Assembly: GCF_002583555.1 (NCBI RefSeq)
Contig: NZ_BEGX01000004.1
Coordinates: 186,001 to 250,000 of the forward strand
Origin: Pseudonocardia sp. N23
GTDB lineage: Bacteria > Actinomycetota > Actinomycetes > Mycobacteriales > Pseudonocardiaceae
Length of the DNA stretch: 64,000 nucleotides
Direction: 5' to 3'
Shown: positions 1 to 9,106 of the stretch, piece by piece
Layout of the letters: each line of letters opens with the position of its first letter
Numbering within the stretch: position 1 is the stretch's first letter
Program-made: the position numbers and the translations under genes
Notes under the pieces: generated by a model
What the model saw: only the letters and a program-made list of their open reading frames with translations
What the model was told of the DNA's origin: nothing
Databases searched by the model: none

Positions 1-1711
1 CTACGCACCCGGCCACGACGGCCACCGCGTAGACCGCCCGTGCCCGGCCGGGCGTGATCCACCCCTCGGCGACGTCGTGGGCGACCGTCGCGGGGTCGCG
101 CCGATGCGGGGCGCCGTAGCCACCGCCCCCGCAGCTCTCCGAGACGACGGTCTCGCCCGGCAGCAGCTGCACGAGCCCGCTCGCCGGCAGGTCGACGAGC
201 GTGCCGTCGATCCGCCGGAGCCGTTGGCGGGCAGGAGCTCCGGCCGTGCCGCCGCCGGCACCGCGCGCCGGGTGGACCGCGCCGTCGCTGCCGTAGCTCA
301 GGGTGAGCGGGGCGGTCGTGGGGCCGTACTCCACGAGGGCGCCGGGTGCACCCCTGAACTCACCGGCGCCCTCGGTGTCGGTGAGGATCCGCTGCTGGGT
401 GACCAGGATCGGATGGTGGATCTCGTCGATCTCCACGCTGTCGCGCAACATCATCCCGGCGTTGCCGGCGTGGCCGAAGGTCAGCCAGCCGTCCGTCCAC
501 GGGGTGCCCGGGCCCCCGGTCACGCCGGGGAACAGGATCTGGTTGACGAACGGCACGCCGGTCCGCGGGTCGGCCCCCGAGATCACGGCCCACGCCGGCG
601 GCTGCACCAGCCCGGCCTCGGCCATCCCGACTCCCGGGCCCAGCTCCGCGATCGCTCGCTGCACCAGGTTGGTCACCCGGTCCGCGACGTTCGTGGTCGC
701 CACCGAGCAGCTGGCCGGGTGCCGCGGGATCCCGACGACGCAGTTCTCCCGCAACAGCACCTCGACGCGACGCAGGCTGCCCGCGTTCGCCGGCACCGAA
801 GCGGGCAGCGAGTTGAACACGCCGACCAGCGCGGAGCTGGCCGACGTGCTCTCGGTCAGGTTGAGCCCGCACGGTTGACAGTCCGGGTTGTCCCGCAGGT
901 CGACCTTGACCCGCCCCTGCGCGGGGTCGACGTCGACGGTGACCGAGACCGGCACACCGTCGGGCACCCCGGGGAAGGGGTCGTGGGCGCCACCAAGCGT
1001 GACCCGCCCGGCAGGCAGCTCCCCGATCGCCTCGGCCATGCGCTGCTCGGAGAAGTCGAACCACTCCCCGGCGTACTGCTCCAGCGCGTCCCAGCCCACG
1101 TCGGCGGCGAGTCTCTCGACCTCCCGTTCCCCGATCCGCGCAGCACCCACCATCGCCAGATAGTCGCCCCACCACTGGTCCGGGACCCGGATCCGCATGC
1201 GGCACATGCGGATGACGTCGTCGACATCGGTGAAGTCGCGTTGCACCCGCACCGCGGGGAAGATCAGCGCGCCCTCCTCGTAGACGTCGACGGCGGAGGT
1301 CGAGTACGTCGTCGGCGTCCCGTTCCCGCAGTCCGCCTGGTGCGCCTTCACCAGCACGGTGAAGCGGTGCGTCCCGGTGGGGTCCACGACGGGCACGAGA
1401 ATGCAGTGGTCGGCTGCGTGCGAGTTGCCGTGGTAGGGCGAGTTGTGCAGGTAGGCGTCGCCGCGGTGCAGGTCGGGATGCATCTGCGCGGTGTAGGCGG
1501 CCATGATGTCCGGCCCTCGCATGACGTGCACCGGCAGCGACTCCGCCGTCGCGACCAGCTGTGCGTCCCCGGTGAGGACACAGCAGGAGAAGTCCCTGGC
1601 GGTGTTGATCACCCCGGACCGGGCGGTGCGCGCGAGCGTGTTCGCCATCGCACGGACCACCTGCTCCATCCGGCTGGTGAGGACAGCCAGCTGCAACCCG
1701 TCGAGTGTCAT
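1..1711 (-). CDS. hyuB: Hydantoinase B/oxoprolinase family protein (HyuB-like), 3' end cut by the window edge
   Basis: Partner subunit of HyuA. HyuAB-type enzymes use ATP to open cyclic amides such as hydantoins or 5-oxoproline in the cytoplasm; the substrate here is unknown. The reverse frame from ATG 1711 starts MTLDGLQLAVLTSRMEQVVR and stays open to base 1, about 570 codons. Near the edge it carries the glycine-rich stretch SCGGGGYGAPHRRDP, a typical C-terminal HyuB signature, so probably only a few dozen residues are missing. The ATG overlaps the hyuA stop in an ATGA, implying translational coupling. It is the last visible gene of a reverse operon that begins near 9032. Family assignment is firm; the reaction is inferred. 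Confidence 0.9.
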   Translation of the reverse strand, partial: MTLDGLQLAVLTSRMEQVVRAMANTLARTARSGVINTARDFSCCVLTGDAQLVATAESLPVHVMRGPDIMAAYTAQMHPDLHRGDAYLHNSPYHGNSHAADHCILVPVVDPTGTHRFTVLVKAHQADCGNGTPTTYSTSAVDVYEEGALIFPAVRVQRDFTDVDDVIRMCRMRIRVPDQWWGDYLAMVGAARIGEREVERLAADVGWDALEQYAGEWFDFSEQRMAEAIGELPAGRVTLGGAHDPFPGVPDGVPVSVTVDVDPAQGRVKVDLRDNPDCQPCGLNLTESTSASSALVGVFNSLPASVPANAGSLRRVEVLLRENCVVGIPRHPASCSVATTNVADRVTNLVQRAIAELGPGVGMAEAGLVQPPAWAVISGADPRTGVPFVNQILFPGVTGGPGTPWTDGWLTFGHAGNAGMMLRDSVEIDEIHHPILVTQQRILTDTEGAGEFRGAPGALVEYGPTTAPLTLSYGSDGAVHPARGAGGGTAGAPARQRLRRIDGTLVDLPASGLVQLLPGETVVSESCGGGGYGAPHRRDPATVAHDVAEGWITPGRARAVYAVAVVAGCV

Positions 1712-3804
1712 CGGTCGTCTCCGTTCCGCCGCAGGACGAGTGCTCCGGTCGAGGCGCGGGTGGCCGTCGCGTCCGGGGCGACGACGACGACCGTCACCGG
1801 TGTCTCGACGATCGCCGGACCCTCGACCACCTCGCCCGGCGCGATGTCGTCCTGGGCCCGTACCGCGGCGTCGACGAGGCCGTGTCCGGCGAAGTAGACG
1901 CGCCGGGTGCGTCTCGTCCGGGGTCGTGCCGGGCCGCTCTCGACCTGGCCGAGCGGCGTGGTCCGCGTCCGGCAGGCGGCCCGTACCCGCCAGCCGACGA
2001 TCTCGACGTCGGAGCCGGGGTCGCTGATCGCGAAGAGCTTCTCGTGCATCTTGTGGAACGCGTCCGCGAGCGCGCCGACGTCGGCCGCCGAGTCGATCCG
2101 CAGCGTGGGCAGCGGCACCTCCACCTCCCAGACCTGGTGCGGGTAGCGGGCGTCGGCGAACAGCCGCACGTCCGCGAGCTCGGCCGCCACCCCGGTCGAG
2201 GCGACGAAGGCCCGCGCACGCTCGACGAGCCCGTCGGTCACCGCCCCGACGCGCGCGAAGTCGAAGTCCTGCGTGGTCGCCGGGCAGGAGGCGACGAAGT
2301 CCGAGGACAGGTCGGAGATCGCGGCGCCCGCGGCGCTGAGCACGCTGCCGGTGTCGGGGATGACGGCCGCCGAGCACCGCAACCGGGACGCGATGTCGGT
2401 CGCGTTGAACCCACCTGCCCCGCCCCCCGCCACGAGCACGGCGTCGGCCGGGTCGATGCCCTGGGCCACCGTGGTGTCCTCGATCGCGCGCACCATGTGC
2501 TCGGTGGCCAGCGCCATGATCGCCGCGGCGGCCTGCAGTGTCGTGAAGCCCAGCGGCGTCGCGATCTTCTGCTCGATCGCCCTTTCGGCCTCCGCGACGT
2601 CGAGCGTGACCCGGCCCCCGAGGAAGTACTGCGGATCGAGGTAGCCGAGCACCACCGCGGCATCGGTCACGGTCGGCTCGGTGCCACCCTGGCCGTAGCA
2701 GACCGGGCCGGGACGGGCGCCCGCACTGCGCGGTCCCACGGTGAGCAGCCCCCCGGCGCCGACGGCGGCGATACTCCCGCCGCCCGCGCCGACGCTCTTG
2801 ATGTCGATGGCCGGGAGCCCGGTCATGTGGCTGAGGTGGGGCGCGCCGAGCCAGGCCTCCCGGGTCGACGACACGTCACCGTCCCGGACCACGCCGACGT
2901 CGTAGCTGGTCCCGCCGGTGTCCGCGACGAGGACGGTCTGGTGCCCGGTCGTCCGGTCGACGACGTCGCGTCCGGCGATCGGTGCCATCGCCGGGCCGGA
3001 CCCGATCACGTGGACCGGTGCGGCGGCGACCGCGGCGGAGTCCATGACCCCGCCGCCGGAGGTGACGATGAGCAGTCGCCCGGCCAGGCCCTCTTCGCTG
3101 AGGCGGCGTGTCATCGCCTCCAGGTACTCGGTCATCAACGGTTTCAGCGACGCGTCGAGAACGGTCGAGCAGGCCCGCCGGTACTCGCGCACGATCGGGT
3201 TGAGCCGGTGCGAGAGGGTGTAGGGGATGCCGGGCGCGTGCTGCTCGATCAGCTCCCCGATCCGCACCTCGTGCACCGGGTTCGCGATCGACCACAGCAG
3301 GCACACCGCGATCGCCTCCCCTCCGGCCTCGACGACCTCCCGCAGCTGCGCCACCAGTGCGGCCTCGTCGAGCGGGGTGACGACGGCGCCGTCGGCCCCG
3401 ACCCGCTCGACGACCTCCCAGGTCAGGGCGCGGGGCACCAACGGGTCGGGATAGCGGCGGGTGAAGTCGAAGGGATCGACGCGGCCACCCTCCCGGAACA
3501 GCAGGACGTCCGGGTGGCCCCGGGTGGTGAGGAACGCCGTGCGGGCGGTGGTGCCGGTGAGGATCGCGTTGAGGGCGCGGGTGGTGCCGTGCACGAAGGT
3601 CTCCGTGCCCGCGAGCAGCTCGCGCCGGTCGATCCCGATCCCGGTCGCGGCGAGGTCGACGGCGTCGAGGATGCCGCGGACCGGGTCGTCGAGCACCGTG
3701 GGGCTCTTGACGATGTGGACCCGGTCGGTGGTCCGGTCCTCGAGGACGAGGTCGGTGAAGGTCCCGCCCATGTCGGTGGCGATGGTGTACCGGTGCCCGG
3801 CCAT
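1708..3804 (-). CDS. hyuA: Hydantoinase/oxoprolinase family protein (HyuA-like)
   Basis: ATP-dependent subunit of a HyuAB-type amidohydrolase, 698 residues, the usual family length. The N-terminus has the phosphate-binding motif DMGGTFTD at residues 11-18, followed by the family block FVHGTTRALNAILTG. A further glycine-rich block (VADTGGTSYDVGVV) matches the ATPase core of the hydantoinase A domain. The ATG overlaps the stop of the upstream small flavin-barrel gene by one base (TGATG), and its own stop overlaps the hyuB start by four bases. Co-transcription with a monooxygenase, a CoA-transferase and flavin proteins suggests a catabolic role on a heterocycle or lactam-like intermediate rather than glutathione recycling; that is inference. 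Confidence 0.92.
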   Translation of the reverse strand: MAGHRYTIATDMGGTFTDLVLEDRTTDRVHIVKSPTVLDDPVRGILDAVDLAATGIGIDRRELLAGTETFVHGTTRALNAILTGTTARTAFLTTRGHPDVLLFREGGRVDPFDFTRRYPDPLVPRALTWEVVERVGADGAVVTPLDEAALVAQLREVVEAGGEAIAVCLLWSIANPVHEVRIGELIEQHAPGIPYTLSHRLNPIVREYRRACSTVLDASLKPLMTEYLEAMTRRLSEEGLAGRLLIVTSGGGVMDSAAVAAAPVHVIGSGPAMAPIAGRDVVDRTTGHQTVLVADTGGTSYDVGVVRDGDVSSTREAWLGAPHLSHMTGLPAIDIKSVGAGGGSIAAVGAGGLLTVGPRSAGARPGPVCYGQGGTEPTVTDAAVVLGYLDPQYFLGGRVTLDVAEAERAIEQKIATPLGFTTLQAAAAIMALATEHMVRAIEDTTVAQGIDPADAVLVAGGGAGGFNATDIASRLRCSAAVIPDTGSVLSAAGAAISDLSSDFVASCPATTQDFDFARVGAVTDGLVERARAFVASTGVAAELADVRLFADARYPHQVWEVEVPLPTLRIDSAADVGALADAFHKMHEKLFAISDPGSDVEIVGWRVRAACRTRTTPLGQVESGPARPRTRRTRRVYFAGHGLVDAAVRAQDDIAPGEVVEGPAIVETPVTVVVVAPDATATRASTGALVLRRNGDDR

Positions 3805-4148
3805 CAGTGGTCGTCCTCCCGAGTGGGGGCGGGGATCTTGGCGAAGTCGAAGCTGATCGTGCGCTCGGGCTCGAGACGGCCTCCGCCGAGGACGCCGAGG
3901 ACGAGTGCCGCCCGGACACCGGAGTAGGAGGGTTCGCGCTCGTAGGCCACGCAGACCGGGGTGCCGTCCGGTGGGAGCGGCCTGCCGTCGGCGGCGGCGA
4001 GCAGGATGCCGGTCCCGAGGCCGCGGCTGGTGACCAGGCCGGCGGTGGGGTCGCCGTGCTCGTCGAGATGGGCGAGCACGCCACCCTCCTCGTCCTGGAC
4101 GAAGGCCGCCACCTCCTCCGGGGTCATCGCGACGTCATGCCTGGGCAT
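3804..4148 (-). CDS. Small PPOX-like split-barrel protein
   Basis: A 114-residue protein resembling the FMN-binding split barrel of pyridoxamine-5'-phosphate oxidase-like proteins: a short helical start (MTPEEVAAFVQDEEGG), then strands such as GVLAHLDEHGDPTAGLVTSR. The match is weak and no catalytic residue can be named. ATG 4148 is preceded by GGAGGA with a 6-base gap and lies inside the end of the next upstream gene (14-base overlap), so coupled translation is likely. An internal ATG at 4127 would avoid the overlap but lacks a good ribosome site. It sits between a clearer PPOX protein and hyuA and may be a flavin- or F420-binding accessory. Confidence 0.6.
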   Translation of the reverse strand: MPRHDVAMTPEEVAAFVQDEEGGVLAHLDEHGDPTAGLVTSRGLGTGILLAAADGRPLPPDGTPVCVAYEREPSYSGVRAALVLGVLGGGRLEPERTISFDFAKIPAPTREDDH

Positions 4149-4563
4149 CGGGGTCCTCCAGCAGCGTCACGTCGGCGAGCGGAACCCGGAACCATCGGCG
4201 CCGCCCGTCCAGCGACCAGATGGGGTCACCGGGGACGGGCGCCGTCACCCCGGGCAGCAGGTAGGCGGGTTCGACCCTGGCCGGAGGCGGGTCGGCGTCC
4301 TCCGGGAGCAGTTCGGCCCGGCCGCGGACGAGGACGCCCGGTGGGCGCGGAGCCCCGTCACCGGACCCGACGACCACGACGGCGACCGCCGGGTGCCGGA
4401 TCATGTTGCGCGCCTTCGCGGACTTCAGGTAGGTGTTCATCCAGAGCGCGCCCTCCCGGTGGAACACCGAGATCGGGTGGACGACGGCGCCCCCCGCCGC
4501 GGTCCGCGTGGCGACGAAGCCGCGGGTCCCGGCCTCCAGGATCGCGTACGCGCGATCGGTCAT
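4135..4563 (-). CDS. PPOX-class flavin/F420-dependent family protein
   Basis: A 142-residue pyridoxamine-5'-phosphate-oxidase-like split-barrel protein. Visible features are the early strands GTRGFVATRTAAGGAVVHPI and the block LWMNTYLKSAKARNMIRHPA, which in this class lines the flavin or F420 site. VAVVVVGSG follows as a core strand. In actinobacteria this class often uses F420H2. The start ATG 4563 was chosen because a longer in-frame reading upstream runs through the preceding gene and has arginine-rich shadow composition. It lies 11 bases after the stop of the FMN reductase-like gene, consistent with one operon. Substrate unknown. Confidence 0.8.
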   Translation of the reverse strand: MTDRAYAILEAGTRGFVATRTAAGGAVVHPISVFHREGALWMNTYLKSAKARNMIRHPAVAVVVVGSGDGAPRPPGVLVRGRAELLPEDADPPPARVEPAYLLPGVTAPVPGDPIWSLDGRRRWFRVPLADVTLLEDPDAQA

Positions 4564-4574
4564 CGGGCGTCCTC

Positions 4575-5117
4575 TCAACCGGCCGTGGGGAGCGCCTCCC
4601 GGCGCGCGAGCCCGATCAGGCTCGGCACCAGGGGACGCCAGTGGGCGCAGTAGGCGGTGATCGCGGCGAGGCCGGCAACCCCGTCGGCGGCCAGGTGGAG
4701 GGCCGGCGCCAGGCAGCACCCGCCGCGGTGGCGCAGCTCCGTCTCCAGCCATGCCGGGGCCTGCTCCGCCGAGTTCGGCCAGCCTCCGGTCACGACACCG
4801 AAGGCGGCGCGTCCGGCGAGCGGCCCGGCCGTGTCGAGCAGCCGGGTCGCAGCACGCCGCCACCCGGGGAACGCGGCCGTGATCGCGACGACGAGCACGT
4901 CCGACGCGGCCACCGCGCACCGGACCGCGTGGGGACCGGCGGCCGCCTCCGCGACCAGGACCCGCCGGTCACCGGGCAGGAACGCAGACGTCAGCGCCAC
5001 GCCGAAGGCGGCGCCCGCCGTGCCGGGGCTCGCCCCGGCCGGGAGGTCATCCGGGTCCGGCACCAGCACCGACACCGTCGGAGAGCGTGACCCGTCGGAT
5101 CGACGACCGTCATCCAT
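4575..5117 (-). CDS. NADPH-dependent FMN reductase-like protein
   Basis: A 180-residue protein that looks like the flavodoxin-fold NAD(P)H:FMN reductase family: a repeated alpha/beta pattern with strand DVLVVAITAAFPGW, the following helix RAATRLLDTAGPLAGRAAFGVVTGG, and a C-terminal helix. The first 15 residues are polar and probably disordered. The ATG overlaps the last 8 bases of the fused CoA-transferase gene upstream. A partner supplying reduced flavin to an oxygenase would fit the neighbouring BVMO cluster, although BVMOs do not normally need one. The family match is moderate because the usual early TSR..S phosphate loop is not obvious. Confidence 0.6.
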   Translation of the reverse strand: MDDGRRSDGSRSPTVSVLVPDPDDLPAGASPGTAGAAFGVALTSAFLPGDRRVLVAEAAAGPHAVRCAVAASDVLVVAITAAFPGWRRAATRLLDTAGPLAGRAAFGVVTGGWPNSAEQAPAWLETELRHRGGCCLAPALHLAADGVAGLAAITAYCAHWRPLVPSLIGLARREALPTAG

Positions 5118-7554
5118 CGAGCCCCAGCCCCTCCCCGATCACCTGCGCGGACTCCAGGCCGGCGTACTCGTCGGCCGTCATCCCGAGGAGCTCCGTCACG
5201 ACGTACCGGTTGTGCTCGCCCAGCATCGGCGCCCTGCGCCGGTGCATGTCATAGCGGTCGCGGGAGAACCGCACGGGCCACCCGGCGACGACCGTCGTGC
5301 CCTCCACCGGGTGCCGGACCTCCTCGTAGAACTCCCGCGACGTGAACTGCGCCCGCTCCGGCTCGTGCGGCATCGCGACCCGGCCGACCGGGACCCCCGC
5401 AGTCCACAGCAGGTCCAGGATCTCGGCGACCGTGTGCTCCGCGCACCACGCCTCGAGCCGGGCATCGAGCTCCGCCTCGCGGCCCCTTCGTCCCGCGAAG
5501 GTCGCCAGGTCTGCTCCGCGCGCCCACTCCGGGCCGCCGAGGGCACCGACGAGAGCGGACCACTGCGCGTCCGTCTCGACCGAGATCGCGACCCGCGGGC
5601 CGCCGAGGTCGTCGAGCGGGTCCGACGTCCGGTAGAGATTCTGCGGTGCCGCGGCGGGCGAACGGTTCCCCGTCCGGTGGGCGAGGACGCCGTAGGCCGA
5701 GTACTCCACGACCTGCTCGGCGGCTACGTTGAGCGCGCTCGCCACCATGGGGACCTCGACCAGCATCCCCTCACCCGTCCGGTCGCGGACCGCCAGCGCG
5801 ACCTGCAGCGCGAACGCCGCGTGCGCACCGGCGAGCGGATCGCACACCCCGCTCGGGACCTGTGGGGCCCCGTCCGGGAAGCCGGTCACCCACGCCATCC
5901 CGGAGGCCTGCTCCATGGTCTGGGCGAAACCCGTCCGGTCCCGCCACGGCCCGGCCAGCCCGAAGGCGGGCATCCGCACGACGATCAGGCCGGGGTTGGT
6001 CTGCCGGAGCACCTCGTGCCCCAGCCCCCACGCGTCGAGGACCCGTGGGCTGTAGTTCTCCACCAGCACGTCGCTGCGGTCGAGCAGGTCGACCAGCAGG
6101 TCGGGGCCGCGGGGCCGGTCGAGGCGCAGCCCGAACCCGAGCTTGTTGGTGTTGGTCGCGTGGAACAGCGGGGCGTACTCCCACCACCTCTCCTCGTCCA
6201 GCGACCGGGTGCTCAGCGTCCGCATCCCGTCCGGCCGGGCCGGTGACTCGACCTTGATGACCTCGGCGCCGTGCATCCCGAGGAACTGGGCCGCCGAGGG
6301 CCCCGCCCAGAAGGCGGTCAGCTCGACGACGCGCAGGTCGTCGAAGGGGAGCCGGCCGGACGGGGTCCGGTGGTGCGGCGCCGACGGACCAGGCCGGGCC
6401 TGTGTGGACCTGCGCACCCACTCGGCGGTGTGCTCGCCGAGTGCCGGGGGCGGGCCGAGTGGCGGCAGGCCGACCTTGCCGTGGAGCCGGTACGGCGTCG
6501 CGGGCTGCACGAACCCGCCGCGCGGGGTCTCGACGAACATCTGCTGGTCGGCGAAGTGGTCGATGGCGGGCACCGTGGCGCCCGTCCCCACCGGCGCGGC
6601 GGGCACCCGCAGGACGGCGGCCAGGTCGAGGACCTCCGCGGTCGTGCGGGTCGCGGCCCACGCGTCGATGTGGGCGGTCAGCTCGTCACGGCGCCGCTCG
6701 CGCTCCACGGCCGAGCCCAGCGACGCGTCGTCCATCCAGTCGACCCGCTCGACCAGCGCACAGAAGTCCAGCCACTGCTGGCCGGTCACGGTCATGAACC
6801 CGACCCAGCCGTCCGAGGTCGCGTGGATGCCCGGGAGCAGCGACACCGGGCGCGGGTCCCGGGCACTGCCGGCCTCGGCGAACCAGGTGACCGGGTGCAT
6901 GTTGGTGAGGCTGACGGCGACCGAGTCGAGGACCGACGCGTCGAGGATCTGCCCGCCCGGTTCGATCCGCTGCCGGCGCCGGGAGGCGAGCAGCGCGGTC
7001 GCGGCGAAGGTGCCCGCGGCCCACTCCCCCACCCTGCCACCGACACTCACGGGCGGCTGCCCCGGCAGCCCACGCCAGCCGATCGCGCCGGCCCAGGCCT
7101 GCAGCGTGAACTCCGTCGCCGCCCGGCCGGCCCACGGTCCGTCGAGACCGAAGTGGGTCAGGGCCACCACGTCGAGGGCGGGGAAGCGCGCGTGCAGGGC
7201 GGTGGGGTGCAGCTCCGGGAGGTCCGCCAGCCTCGAGCCCGGCGACCAGACGACCGCGTCCACGCCCGCGACCAGGTCCAGCACCGACGCGAGGTCGGCG
7301 GGATCGGCGACCACGCTCTGCTTGCCGCAGGACAGGAACTGGAAGAGAGCACCGTCCTCGCCGGGCGGTGACACGGTGCCGGAGGCGGACCGCCGGCGCA
7401 GCCCGTCCCCCTCCGGCGGCTCCACCTTCACGACGACCGCGCCCGCCCCGGCGAGGAGCCGGGTGCAGTAGGCCCCGGCGATGCCGGTGGACAGGTCGGC
7501 GACGGTGTAGTCGTCCAACGGTGCCATGTCCGCCGGCACCGCGGCCGCGGTCAC
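5110..7554 (-). CDS. Fused two-domain CaiB/BaiF (family III) CoA-transferase
   Basis: An 814-residue fusion of two family III CoA-transferase modules, about twice the usual 390-430 residues. The first (residues ~10-390) opens DYTVADLSTGIAGAYCTRLL and contains VVVKVEPPEGDG; the second (from ~410) repeats the pattern with LRVVELTAFWAGPSAAQFLG and EVIKVESPARPDG. Family III enzymes move CoA between carboxylates through a catalytic Asp. At the expected place the first module has Glu (ATEFTLQAWAG) and the second Ala (TGFAQTMEQASG), so the active site is non-standard. GTG 7554 overlaps the stop of the BVMO gene (GTGA); ATG 7527 is an alternative. The long frame continuing to 8808 is the BVMO antiframe. 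Confidence 0.88.
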   Translation of the reverse strand: MTAAAVPADMAPLDDYTVADLSTGIAGAYCTRLLAGAGAVVVKVEPPEGDGLRRRSASGTVSPPGEDGALFQFLSCGKQSVVADPADLASVLDLVAGVDAVVWSPGSRLADLPELHPTALHARFPALDVVALTHFGLDGPWAGRAATEFTLQAWAGAIGWRGLPGQPPVSVGGRVGEWAAGTFAATALLASRRRQRIEPGGQILDASVLDSVAVSLTNMHPVTWFAEAGSARDPRPVSLLPGIHATSDGWVGFMTVTGQQWLDFCALVERVDWMDDASLGSAVERERRRDELTAHIDAWAATRTTAEVLDLAAVLRVPAAPVGTGATVPAIDHFADQQMFVETPRGGFVQPATPYRLHGKVGLPPLGPPPALGEHTAEWVRRSTQARPGPSAPHHRTPSGRLPFDDLRVVELTAFWAGPSAAQFLGMHGAEVIKVESPARPDGMRTLSTRSLDEERWWEYAPLFHATNTNKLGFGLRLDRPRGPDLLVDLLDRSDVLVENYSPRVLDAWGLGHEVLRQTNPGLIVVRMPAFGLAGPWRDRTGFAQTMEQASGMAWVTGFPDGAPQVPSGVCDPLAGAHAAFALQVALAVRDRTGEGMLVEVPMVASALNVAAEQVVEYSAYGVLAHRTGNRSPAAAPQNLYRTSDPLDDLGGPRVAISVETDAQWSALVGALGGPEWARGADLATFAGRRGREAELDARLEAWCAEHTVAEILDLLWTAGVPVGRVAMPHEPERAQFTSREFYEEVRHPVEGTTVVAGWPVRFSRDRYDMHRRRAPMLGEHNRYVVTELLGMTADEYAGLESAQVIGEGLGLDG

Positions 7555-9032
7555 GAGGGCTCCGCGAACGTGACGGCGTAGGCGTCGAGGTCGTCGACGC
7601 GCGTCATCCGGTCGTACTCGACGACCGTGTACGGGCACTGCGTGACGACCCGTCCCGACGGTGCCCTGTAGTACCGGCTGCCCTCGACCTGCCAGGCCCG
7701 CACCGCCCCGATGTCCGCCTGCAGCTGCGCGTTGTAGCCGGTCACGATCTCGGGCCGGACCTCCAGCGCGTGCACGTCGTTCTTGAGCAGGTACGTCGTC
7801 TTGCCGACGATGTAGCGGGTCTGCGTCTCCAGCTTGTCGATGATGGACCCGCCGTTGGTGTTGGGGCCGTAGAGCATGAAGAGGTTGGGGAAGTCCTCCA
7901 CGGTCATGCCCAGGTAGGCGTAGGCGCCGTCGGCCCACTTGTCGCGCAGTGCGACGCCGTCGCGGCCGGCCACGTCGACGACCGACAGGAACTTGTGTGC
8001 CAGATAGCCCGTCGCGAGGACGATGTGGTCGGTCGGGTGGTCCACACCGTCCGCGGTGCGGACCGCGGTGGGCGTGACCTCGACGATCGGGCTCGTCACG
8101 AGTGTGACGTCCGCCCGGTTGAACGCGTCGTAGAACTCCGAGGACAGCAGCGGTCGCTGGGCGCCGAGCCGGGCGGTCGGCCGCAGTGCCTCCCGGATCG
8201 CGGGATCGCGGACCGCCTCGAGGTTGCCGAGCGCAACGGCCGACTGCTCCGCGGTCTTCGCCTCGTTGTCCAGGTCGGCGAACAGATCGTCGAGCTCGCG
8301 GGCGGCCTTCGCGCGCCCTGCCTCGATCACGGACCGGTCCTCGCGGCGGTCGCGTCGCTGCTGCTCGGTGTAGAGCCCGTGCTCCTTCGGGAACACCCAG
8401 TTCGACGTGCGCTGGAAGACCGAGAGGTGGCCCGCGTGCGGGGCGATGGCCGGCACGACCTGGGTCGCGCTCGCGGCGGTCCCGATGACCGACACCCGCC
8501 GGCCGACGAGGAACCCGAGCTCGTCGTCCGGCCACTCGGCGGTGTGTGTGACCGGGCCGGCGAAGGTGTCGAGACCCGGGATTGCGGGCGGGACGAACTC
8601 GTTGAACATCCCGACGGCGCCGACCAGGACCCGTGCCGTCCACCGGCCACCCCCGGCGTCGACGAGGTTCCAGCGGCCGGCGTCGTCGTCCCAGCGGGCG
8701 GACACGACGTGGGTGTCGAGCCGGATCGTGTCCCGCACGCCGAACCGGTCGACCGCGGCCTCCATGTACTCGACGATCTCGGCGCGGGTGGCGAAGGGCC
8801 GAACCCACTCGTGGTCGAGGAAGAAGCTGAACGAGTACAGGTCGGTGGAGACGTCACAGGCGAGTCCGGGATAGCGGTTGTTGAACCAGGTCCCGCCCAC
8901 GCCCGACGACCTCTCGAGGACCAGTACGTCGTCGATCCCGGCCTGCCGCAGCTGGATCGCCGTGCAGATCCCACCGGGGCCGGCACCGATGACGATCACG
9001 TCCGCATCGGCCTCGCCGTTGTCCGCTCCCAC
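7551..9032 (-). CDS. Baeyer-Villiger flavin-containing monooxygenase
   Basis: A 493-residue class B flavoprotein monooxygenase. The FAD fingerprint GAGPGG lies at residues 16-21, the BVMO signature F-x-G-x3-H-x3-W-P is seen as FAGPVTHTAEWP near residue 157, and a second Rossmann motif (VSVIGTAASATQ) follows for NADPH. BVMOs insert oxygen next to a ketone to give an ester or lactone. The frame is open to GTG 9068, but that codon lies inside the predicted -10 (9067-9072). GTG 9032, with GGGAGG seven bases upstream, is therefore preferred. It heads an operon running through the CoA-transferase to hyuB. Confidence 0.92.
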   Translation of the reverse strand: MGADNGEADADVIVIGAGPGGICTAIQLRQAGIDDVLVLERSSGVGGTWFNNRYPGLACDVSTDLYSFSFFLDHEWVRPFATRAEIVEYMEAAVDRFGVRDTIRLDTHVVSARWDDDAGRWNLVDAGGGRWTARVLVGAVGMFNEFVPPAIPGLDTFAGPVTHTAEWPDDELGFLVGRRVSVIGTAASATQVVPAIAPHAGHLSVFQRTSNWVFPKEHGLYTEQQRRDRREDRSVIEAGRAKAARELDDLFADLDNEAKTAEQSAVALGNLEAVRDPAIREALRPTARLGAQRPLLSSEFYDAFNRADVTLVTSPIVEVTPTAVRTADGVDHPTDHIVLATGYLAHKFLSVVDVAGRDGVALRDKWADGAYAYLGMTVEDFPNLFMLYGPNTNGGSIIDKLETQTRYIVGKTTYLLKNDVHALEVRPEIVTGYNAQLQADIGAVRAWQVEGSRYYRAPSGRVVTQCPYTVVEYDRMTRVDDLDAYAVTFAEPS

Positions 9033-9066
9033 GAGGGCGCCTCCCGTTTCTCCAGATCGTTCCGTC

Positions 9067-9106
9067 ACGCTACCGTTTCGGATTCAGCATCGTCAAGATT
9101 GGATCC
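9067..9106 (-). promoter_or_regulatory. Promoter A with shared regulon boxes
   Basis: Read on the reverse strand: GGATCC at 9106-9101, -35 TTGACG beginning ten bases further in, a second ATCC box 21 bp after the first, and -10 TAGCGT at 9072-9067 (18-bp spacer). It overlaps the last codons of the acyl-CoA synthetase gene and points into the BVMO operon. The same arrangement occurs at four other places in the window. Confidence 0.75.

Noticed and set aside
77..1897. Forward open frame of 606 codons
   Set aside because: Antisense to hyuB and hyuA, whose motifs are clear; composition is Arg/Asp/Val-rich shadow text.
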